DNA of 62,672 bases from Streptococcus panodentis (GTDB lineage: Bacteria; Bacillota; Bacilli; Lactobacillales; Streptococcaceae): assembly GCF_017884005.1 (NCBI RefSeq), contig NZ_QFAY01000019.1:1-62672 (forward strand). Reading direction: 5' to 3'. The notes under the pieces were generated by a model, which searched no databases, was not told the origin of the DNA, and saw only the letters and a list, made by a program, of their open reading frames with translations. Positions 57,736 to 62,672 of the stretch are shown piece by piece; position 1 is the stretch's first letter, and every line of letters begins with the position of its first letter. A program made the translations under genes and the position numbers.

Positions 57736-59106
57736 TCAAGGCATTCTGACCGATTCCTTCCTCACCAGCTTGACCACCGCTTCTGTCCGAGCGGTATGGG
57801 GAAACATATCCACCGACTGGATATAGCGGACATCATAGACCTGACTGAGCTTGACCAAATCCCGCGCCAACGTGGAGACATTGCAGGATACATAAACCAT
57901 CTTTGGGGGCGCATAGCGGATGATGGTCTCCAGCAGCCTGTCGTCCAGTCCTGTCCGCGGCGGATCGGCAATCAAAGCATCCGCCCGATAGCCTTCCCGA
58001 TACCAACGGGGAATCACTTCCTCTGCCGTCCCAGCCTCGTAGTGGGTATTGTCAAAGCCCATCCGCTTTGCATTGCGCTTAGCGTCTTCAATCGCTTCTG
58101 GAATGATATCCATACCGCGCAGGGATTTGACCCGCTTGGCAAAAGCAAAGCCGATGGTCCCTACCCCGCAGTAAGCATCCATCAAATGGTCTTCGGGGCC
58201 GACATCCAGCGCCTTGACCGCTTCGCTGTAGAGCAGCTCGGTCTGCTCAGGATTGAGCTGATAAAAGGCCCGAGGCGACAGGGAAAATTCATAGTCCAGC
58301 ACCCCTTCTTGAATGGCCTCTTTTCCCCAGATGATTTCTGTCCTGTCCCCATAAATTTCACTGGATTTGCTGGTTTGGTAATTGACCGCTACCGTCTCAA
58401 TTTCCGGAAATTCCGCTGTCAAATCCCTGACCAAATCTGAAAAATCCAGTTTCCGGCTGGTCACAAAAATCATCTGAACCTGACCGGTCTTGCGGGCCCT
58501 GCGGACCATCACCGTCCGGACTCCGGCGGTCCTGCGCTCATCATAGATGGGCAGCCTGTATTTCCCTAAAAGCCGGGCCGCCTTATTGATGATTTTTTGC
58601 GTCAGCTTGTCCTGAACCAAACAGTTTTTCAGCGAGACCAGATAGTGAGAATTCTGCGCATAGAGACCTGCCTTGACCTCGCCCTTGAACTTCCGAGTCT
58701 GAAACTGCAGCTTGGCCCGGTAATAGAGCGGCTCCTGCATACCGATGGTCGGCCGAATGTCATAACTTTCATAACCCGCCGGCGCAAATTTTTTCAGAGC
58801 CTGCCGCAGCAAGTCTTCCTTGAATTCCAGCTGCTTGTCATAGTGCAGGTGCATGATCTGGCAGCCGCCGCAGCTGTCATAGATCTCACAAGGCGCCTCC
58901 ACCCGAAATTTTGACCGCTTATTGATAGTCAAGAGCTTGGCCTCGATAAAATTCCGCTGGACCTTGGTCACCTGACAGTAAACTTCCTCGCCCTTGAGCG
59001 CCCCCGGCACAAAGACCAGCGTCTTCTTATAAAATCCAATCCCTTCCCCATTAATGCCCATTTTCTTAATTTTCAAAGGGATTCTTTGCTTCACTTTCAC
59101 ATTCAT
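57736..59106 (-). CDS. rlmD: 23S rRNA uracil-C5 methyltransferase (RlmD/RlmCD type)
   Basis: The 456-residue enzyme has an N-terminal TRAM domain ([28 protein letters not shown]), iron-sulfur cysteines ([14 protein letters not shown]), and a SAM domain with [13 protein letters not shown] and the nucleophile in [12 protein letters not shown]. In Gram-positives one RlmCD modifies U747 and U1939. Its terminator lies 60 bases downstream. It is divergent from the kinase-like gene. Confidence 0.92.
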   Translation of the reverse strand: MNVKVKQRIPLKIKKMGINGEGIGFYKKTLVFVPGALKGEEVYCQVTKVQRNFIEAKLLTINKRSKFRVEAPCEIYDSCGGCQIMHLHYDKQLEFKEDLLRQALKKFAPAGYESYDIRPTIGMQEPLYYRAKLQFQTRKFKGEVKAGLYAQNSHYLVSLKNCLVQDKLTQKIINKAARLLGKYRLPIYDERRTAGVRTVMVRRARKTGQVQMIFVTSRKLDFSDLVRDLTAEFPEIETVAVNYQTSKSSEIYGDRTEIIWGKEAIQEGVLDYEFSLSPRAFYQLNPEQTELLYSEAVKALDVGPEDHLMDAYCGVGTIGFAFAKRVKSLRGMDIIPEAIEDAKRNAKRMGFDNTHYEAGTAEEVIPRWYREGYRADALIADPPRTGLDDRLLETIIRYAPPKMVYVSCNVSTLARDLVKLSQVYDVRYIQSVDMFPHTARTEAVVKLVRKESVRMP

Positions 59107-59146
59107 GCTTCTATTATACCACGCAGCCTCGCATTCGTTGAGAATA

Positions 59147-59155
59147 TGTTACAAT
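59147..59155 (+). promoter_or_regulatory. Extended -10 of the phosphotransferase gene, leaderless
   Basis: TG-T-TACAAT ends six bases before the ATG at 59162. No ribosome site and no good -35 are present. A related sequence (ATGTTACAATAAAGG) lies upstream of the DUF402 gene. Confidence 0.6.
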
Positions 59156-59161
59156 AAAAGT

Positions 59162-59938
59162 ATGAAAACAGAAAAAATATCTCTCCCACTGGACCATTTC
59201 CCTCAAGAAATACGAACTGATATAGAGAGGGCCAATATTTACGATTCTTCCTCCCATTCAGGGGCAACAGTCCTTTACTTAGACACAGGCTATTACCTGA
59301 AGATGGACCAAAAAGGCAAATTAGCCCAGGAAGTCACACTTGCCAAATGGTTTGAAGAGCAAGGACTCGGCGTCCCAGTCCTTTCCTATTTCAGTACAGA
59401 TCAGGACTATCTGCTGACCAGAGAAGCTTCCGACAAAAGCGCCCTTGCATTTCTCGGGCAGGCAGAAGCACTGTGCCAGACCATGGCAGCCTCACTCAAA
59501 AAACTTCACGTCCTGCGGCCCCGGCATTTCCCAGTCAGCAATCGCATCGAAGATTACAAACAAGAAGCTAAGGACAACTACCAAAAAGGCTGCTTTTACG
59601 AAAAGGCTTTACTGCCCCAATTTCAAATCCAGAATCGAGAAGAAGCCTATCAGCTGATCCAGGATCAAGGACACCTTTTGACAGCAGATGCCTTGATCCA
59701 CGGAGATGCCTGCCTGCCCAATTTTATCCTGAAAGACGCAGCAACCTTTTCCTGCTTTATTGATTTAGGATTAGCCGGCTTCAGCGACCGGCATATTGAC
59801 CTTTACTGGGCCATCTGGTCTCTTACTTATAATTTATCTGATCCTCAATATGCAGAGCTCTTTCTAGACTACTATGGCAGGAAGGATGTCGATGCAGACA
59901 AACTCCGCCTGATTGCCGCCTTTGAAGCCTTTGGCTAG
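59162..59938 (+). CDS. APH(3')-like phosphotransferase
   Basis: The 258-residue protein has the kinase fold of aminoglycoside 3'-phosphotransferases: the catalytic [11 protein letters not shown] (HGDxxxxN, about residue 180), [15 protein letters not shown] (DLG/D), and the N-terminal lobe with lysine in [12 protein letters not shown]. Chromosomal streptococcal copies need not give resistance; the substrate is unknown. The start at 59162 was chosen by family length; the longer frame begins inside the rlmD region. The gene before recX, 26 bases apart. Confidence 0.8.
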   Translation: MKTEKISLPLDHFPQEIRTDIERANIYDSSSHSGATVLYLDTGYYLKMDQKGKLAQEVTLAKWFEEQGLGVPVLSYFSTDQDYLLTREASDKSALAFLGQAEALCQTMAASLKKLHVLRPRHFPVSNRIEDYKQEAKDNYQKGCFYEKALLPQFQIQNREEAYQLIQDQGHLLTADALIHGDACLPNFILKDAATFSCFIDLGLAGFSDRHIDLYWAIWSLTYNLSDPQYAELFLDYYGRKDVDADKLRLIAAFEAFG

Positions 59939-59964
59939 AAGAAAGGAATTCTCAACCACCACCT

Positions 59965-60741
59965 ATGAAAATCACCAAAATCGAAAAGAAAAAGCGCCTC
60001 TATCTGCTGGAGCTGGACGACAGTGAGCGGCTCTATATTACAGAAGACACCATTGTCCGTTTCATGCTGTCTAAGGGGATGGAAATAGAGGAGCAGGATT
60101 TGCAGGAAATCCAAGAGTATGCCCAATTTTCCCATGGAAAAAATCTGGCTCTCTATCACCTGTCCTTCAAGCAGCGAACCACTCAGGAAGTACGGAATTA
60201 TCTGGTCGCACACGGCATTGAAGAAAGCATCATCAGCAGCGTCATTGGCAAGCTCAAAGCTGACAGTTGGCTGGACGACCGCCAGTATGCCCAGTCTTTT
60301 ATCCAGTCCAATCTGCTTTCAGGGGACAAAGGCCCCTACGTCCTTCAGCAAAAGCTGAGTCAAAAAGGCATTTCCAGCGCAGTTATTGAGGAAGAACTTA
60401 ATCAGTCTGACTTCACAGAATTGACCGATAAGGTGGCCGAAAAATTACTGAAAAAATATCTGGGAAATCTCCCCAGCAAGGCCCTGCAGGATAAAATTCT
60501 CCAATCCTTGATTAATAAAGGATTCTCCTACAGCCAAGCCAAAGCAGCTTATCAGCATCTAGAAATCGAAGAAGACGAAGAAAGCCAGCAAGAGCTGCTC
60601 TACAAAGAGCTGGACAAGCAATACCGCAAATATTCCAAAAAATACGATGGTTACGACTTAAAACAGCGCCTCACTCAGGCCTTGGCCCGTAAAGGCTATG
60701 ATTTTTCTGACATTGCCAGCGCCCTGAGGGAATATCTGTAA
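59965..60741 (+). CDS. recX: Recombination regulator RecX
   Basis: RecX modulates RecA filaments. The 258-residue helical protein has the RecX repeat layout ([50 protein letters not shown]). It follows the phosphotransferase gene by 26 bases. Its N-terminal strand part ([18 protein letters not shown]) is standard for Firmicutes. Confidence 0.93.
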   Translation: MKITKIEKKKRLYLLELDDSERLYITEDTIVRFMLSKGMEIEEQDLQEIQEYAQFSHGKNLALYHLSFKQRTTQEVRNYLVAHGIEESIISSVIGKLKADSWLDDRQYAQSFIQSNLLSGDKGPYVLQQKLSQKGISSAVIEEELNQSDFTELTDKVAEKLLKKYLGNLPSKALQDKILQSLINKGFSYSQAKAAYQHLEIEEDEESQQELLYKELDKQYRKYSKKYDGYDLKQRLTQALARKGYDFSDIASALREYL

Positions 60742-60829
60742 GTTTTTTCTCTGAAAACTTATGCATTTCTATGAAAATATGTTACAATAAAGGTGATAAA
60801 CTTTAAAAATTGTAGAAAGTTGGTAAGTT

Positions 60830-61363
60830 ATGAAACTTCCAAAAGAAGGCGACTTTATTACAATTCAAAGTTATAAGCATGATGGGAATCTTCACCGCAC
60901 TTGGCGAGATACCATGGTACTAAAGACAACAGAAAACGCCATTATCGGCGTCAATGACCATACCTTAGTAACAGAGAGCGATGGCCGACGCTGGGTAACA
61001 CGCGAACCCGCCATTGTCTACTTTCATAAGAAATATTGGTTTAATATCATTGCCATGATTCGTGACAATGGAACCTCCTATTACTGCAATCTGGCCAGTC
61101 CTTACTATTTGGACAGCGAAGCCCTCAAATACATTGACTATGATTTGGATGTCAAGGTCTTTGCAGACGGTGAAAAGCGTCTGCTGGATGTCGAGGAATA
61201 TGAACGCCACAAAAAACAGATGAAATATTCTAATGATTTGGATTTCATTCTCAAAGAAAATGTCAAAATCCTGGTTGACTGGATCAATAAAGGGCGAGGT
61301 CCGTTTTCAGATGCTTATGTAAATATTTGGTACAAACGTTATGTTGAACTAAAGAATCGATAA
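60830..61363 (+). CDS. DUF402 nucleoside tri/diphosphate phosphatase-like protein
   Basis: The 177-residue protein belongs to the DUF402 family; staphylococcal Ntdp of this family hydrolyses nucleoside tri- and diphosphates. It has [37 protein letters not shown]...[28 protein letters not shown] and an acidic metal-binding pattern. An extended TG-T-TACAAT lies at about 60779, and a terminator follows. Confidence 0.88.
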   Translation: MKLPKEGDFITIQSYKHDGNLHRTWRDTMVLKTTENAIIGVNDHTLVTESDGRRWVTREPAIVYFHKKYWFNIIAMIRDNGTSYYCNLASPYYLDSEALKYIDYDLDVKVFADGEKRLLDVEEYERHKKQMKYSNDLDFILKENVKILVDWINKGRGPFSDAYVNIWYKRYVELKNR

Positions 61364-61370
61364 AGTTGTC

Positions 61371-61396
61371 AAAGAGCGCAAGCTCTTTTTCTTTTG
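61371..61396 (+). terminator. Terminator of the DUF402 gene
   Basis: AAAGAGC-GCAA-GCTCTTT followed by TTCTTTT. Confidence 0.88.
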
Positions 61397-61632
61397 TCAA
61401 GCTGACTTTTCGAAAAGGCCGTACTTAATGAAAATCATCAGCAAACCAAGAAAGCAGGCGCTGGCATGCTGGCGAACAGAAAGACGCCGCTGACATAATC
61501 GGAAGAAATTTCCGACGAGTATGGAGATTCGAAAGATTGGATCGGACAGGGGTTAAAGCATAGCAATTCCTTGCTTTCTCAAGTATTTTTCGGTATGATA
61601 TAAGAAAATCAGCTGCAGGAAAGGAGTCTCTC

Positions 61633-61950
61633 ATGGCATTTACAAATACACACGGAAGATACGCCAGCTTTGGCATTATGACCAGCCTCCCTGAGGAAAT
61701 CGTAGACTCTTTTTGGCATATCATTGACAATAATCTCAAAGGGGTTTTCGAACTGCGCTCTGTCCTTAAGTTCGAAATCATCAATCACAAGGGAAAAGTC
61801 ACTCTGCGATTCACCCAGAAAAATTTCAACACAGCCATCGCCTTTGATTTAAACTATCCTTTCGACCCCTATTTCCCTAGAAAAGTCTATATTGTTGACA
61901 ACGATGGAAAAGAAACCATTATGCTGTCAGATGAATATTCACTGATGTAA
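61633..61950 (+). CDS. DUF960 family protein
   Basis: The 105-residue protein MAFTNTHGRYASFGIMTSLPEEIVDSFWHIID... fits the DUF960 family of Gram-positive bacteria; role unknown. The start follows AAAGGAG. The C-terminus YIVDNDGKETIMLSDEYSLM is typical. The 270 bases upstream hold no gene; a GATATAAGA -10-like site lies at about 61598. Confidence 0.8.
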   Translation: MAFTNTHGRYASFGIMTSLPEEIVDSFWHIIDNNLKGVFELRSVLKFEIINHKGKVTLRFTQKNFNTAIAFDLNYPFDPYFPRKVYIVDNDGKETIMLSDEYSLM

Positions 61951-62159
61951 TTTCACTCTGTATTCAAATCCTGAAAATTCAGACTAGCCAGCGCCTGAAA
62001 GACCGACAGAAAAGATCCGCAGGACCAGACATGACTGCCAATATAGCTTATACTTTTCAAAGAAATTTGGAGATGACCAAGCAAACCGATGCAGGTAGAA
62101 TAGGACTTCATCAAAGACCTCTAATGCAGCCTTCTTCGACTTTCAAAGAGTATTAGCAT

Positions 62160-62262
62160 GGTTAGCTCACCTTGTCGTACGCTTTTTGTAACTATACACA
62201 ACTTCAAAATGGTGTTTTGAGCAGTCTGCCGCTCGCCCTGCCTATCATTTTCTAATTTCAAG
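62160..62262 (+). repeat. BOX-like element, copy H (degenerate)
   Basis: GGTTAGCTCACCTTGTCGTACG and GCAGTCTGCCGCTCGCCCTGCCTA resemble the boxA and boxC parts of the other copies; between them AACTTCAAAATGGTGTTTTGAG forms a boxB-like hairpin. The gap 61951-62481 has no gene; it also holds ATACTTTTCAAAG-like sequences near 62050. Confidence 0.55.
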
Positions 62263-62436
62263 ATGATAGACTAAAATCAAACTAAAAAAATATCCAAGCT
62301 TCACTAGTTTTATTGACAACTTTCAAGAGCTCGAGAAGCTAACAATTTATAAGAACATTTGGAAAACATCAAGCGCCAGAATAACAAAAGAAATCCGAAA
62401 TGTACATTCCGGACTCTTATTGATTTCAAAAAAGAA

Positions 62437-62466
62437 GCTAGTGCAGCCCCTCATGATGGCTGCACC
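62437..62466 (-). terminator. Terminator of the tRNA transcript
   Basis: On the minus strand GTGCAGCC and GGCTGCAC pair, followed by TAGCTTCTTTTTTG. Confidence 0.8.
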
Positions 62467-62481
62467 AGCGCGAATCTTCTA

Positions 62482-62555
62482 TCGGGAAGACAGGATTCGA
62501 ACCTGCGACACCTTGGTCCCAAACCAAGTACTCTACCAAGCTGAGCTACTTCCCG
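62482..62555 (-). tRNA. tRNA-Pro (TGG)
   Basis: The minus-strand sequence folds with acceptor CGGGAAG/CTTCCCG and an A discriminator, D-arm GCTCAGCTTGGTAGAGT, anticodon loop TTTGGGA (anticodon TGG at 62519-62521) on stem CTTGG/CCAAG, and T-arm CAGGTTCGAATCCTG. CCA is not encoded. Confidence 0.97.
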
Positions 62556-62597
62556 CAAACAATCTAAAAACGGAGTCAACCGACTTCGCTTTTTCTA

Positions 62598-62671
62598 TGC
62601 ACCCTAGAGGAGTCGAACCTCTAACCGCCTGATTCGTAGTCAGGTACTCTATCCAGTTGAGCTAAGGGTGC
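62598..62671 (-). tRNA. tRNA-Arg (ACG)
   Basis: Acceptor GCACCCT/AGGGTGC with A discriminator, anticodon stem CCTGA/TCAGG with loop CTACGAA (anticodon ACG), and T-arm AGAGGTTCGACTCCTCT. CCA is not encoded. It lies 42 bases upstream of tRNA-Pro and probably shares its transcript. Confidence 0.97.
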
Positions 62672-62672
62672 T

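Noticed and set aside
61405..61470. TACTTAATGAAAATCATCAGC sequence before the DUF960 gene as another BOX copy
   Set aside because: Only a short boxC-like similarity is visible; no other module follows, so support is too weak.
62359..62632. Two short plus-strand frames at the right end
   Set aside because: They run through the antisense of two tRNA genes.

Overview
The window is chromosomal DNA of a Streptococcus, most likely of the sanguinis/gordonii/sinensis group. This rests on gene content and order: a division and cell-wall cluster running murD-murG-divIB-ftsA-ftsZ-yggS-sepF-yggT-ylmH-divIVA-ileS, a CtsR-controlled clpE, a SepM-type pheromone protease, a ComC-type prepilin peptidase and BOX-like repeats. 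It is inference; no 16S gene is present. Nearly all of the window is ordinary core chromosome, with two AT-rich accessory patches at about 46-48.7 kb and 52-54.3 kb.

Layout. 0-6 kb: ykuJ, clpE, a PfoR/EIIC-like membrane protein behind a possible leader-peptide attenuator, a Nudix hydrolase, a DUF1827 protein and a MarR regulator. 6-19 kb (minus strand): the division cluster, closed by ileS under an Ile T-box. 19-25.5 kb: TetR regulator with NAD(P)H oxidoreductase, typA, a pseudouridine synthase, a rhodanese-like protein, yqgQ and a Dps ferritin with a PerR-type box. 25.5-34 kb: prepilin peptidase, then trpEGDCFBA preceded by a second trpB; a consensus promoter and a Trp T-box sit upstream of that extra trpB and probably drive the whole set. 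34-39 kb: VanZ-like protein, rlmN, yutD, sepM, coaD, rsmD. 39-42 kb: an SOS-like cassette (HdiR-type repressor, UmuC-type polymerase, YolD-like and DUF5960-like proteins). 42-49 kb: a broken PLD-domain gene, a Nudix hydrolase, a PLD-helicase-DUF3427 protein, an AT-rich DUF262 plus HEPN pair, a RelBE-type toxin-antitoxin pair and a probable structured non-coding RNA. 49-55.3 kb: valS at the end of an operon that starts at a Val T-box and carries a GNAT acetyltransferase, a TPR/helix-hairpin-helix protein, a broken GNAT copy and a HEPN-like protein before valS. 55-62.7 kb: DUF1912, DUF438 and DUF1858 proteins, rlmD, a kinase-like phosphotransferase, recX, DUF402 and DUF960 proteins, and two tRNAs.

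Three T-boxes can be read with their specifier codons: AUC (ileS), UGG (trpB paralog and trp operon) and GUC (GNAT...valS). Eight copies of a modular intergenic repeat resembling pneumococcal BOX elements occur, with zero to six copies of an internal hairpin module; one copy lies inside the Val T-box leader.

The best candidates for undescribed biology are the DUF262+HEPN pair beside a nuclease-helicase, the valS operon carrying an orphan HEPN protein and a TPR/HhH protein between duplicated GNAT 3' ends, and the roughly 200-nt structured RNA at 48.88-49.08 kb. All functions are inferred from sequence patterns by eye; no database search was run.
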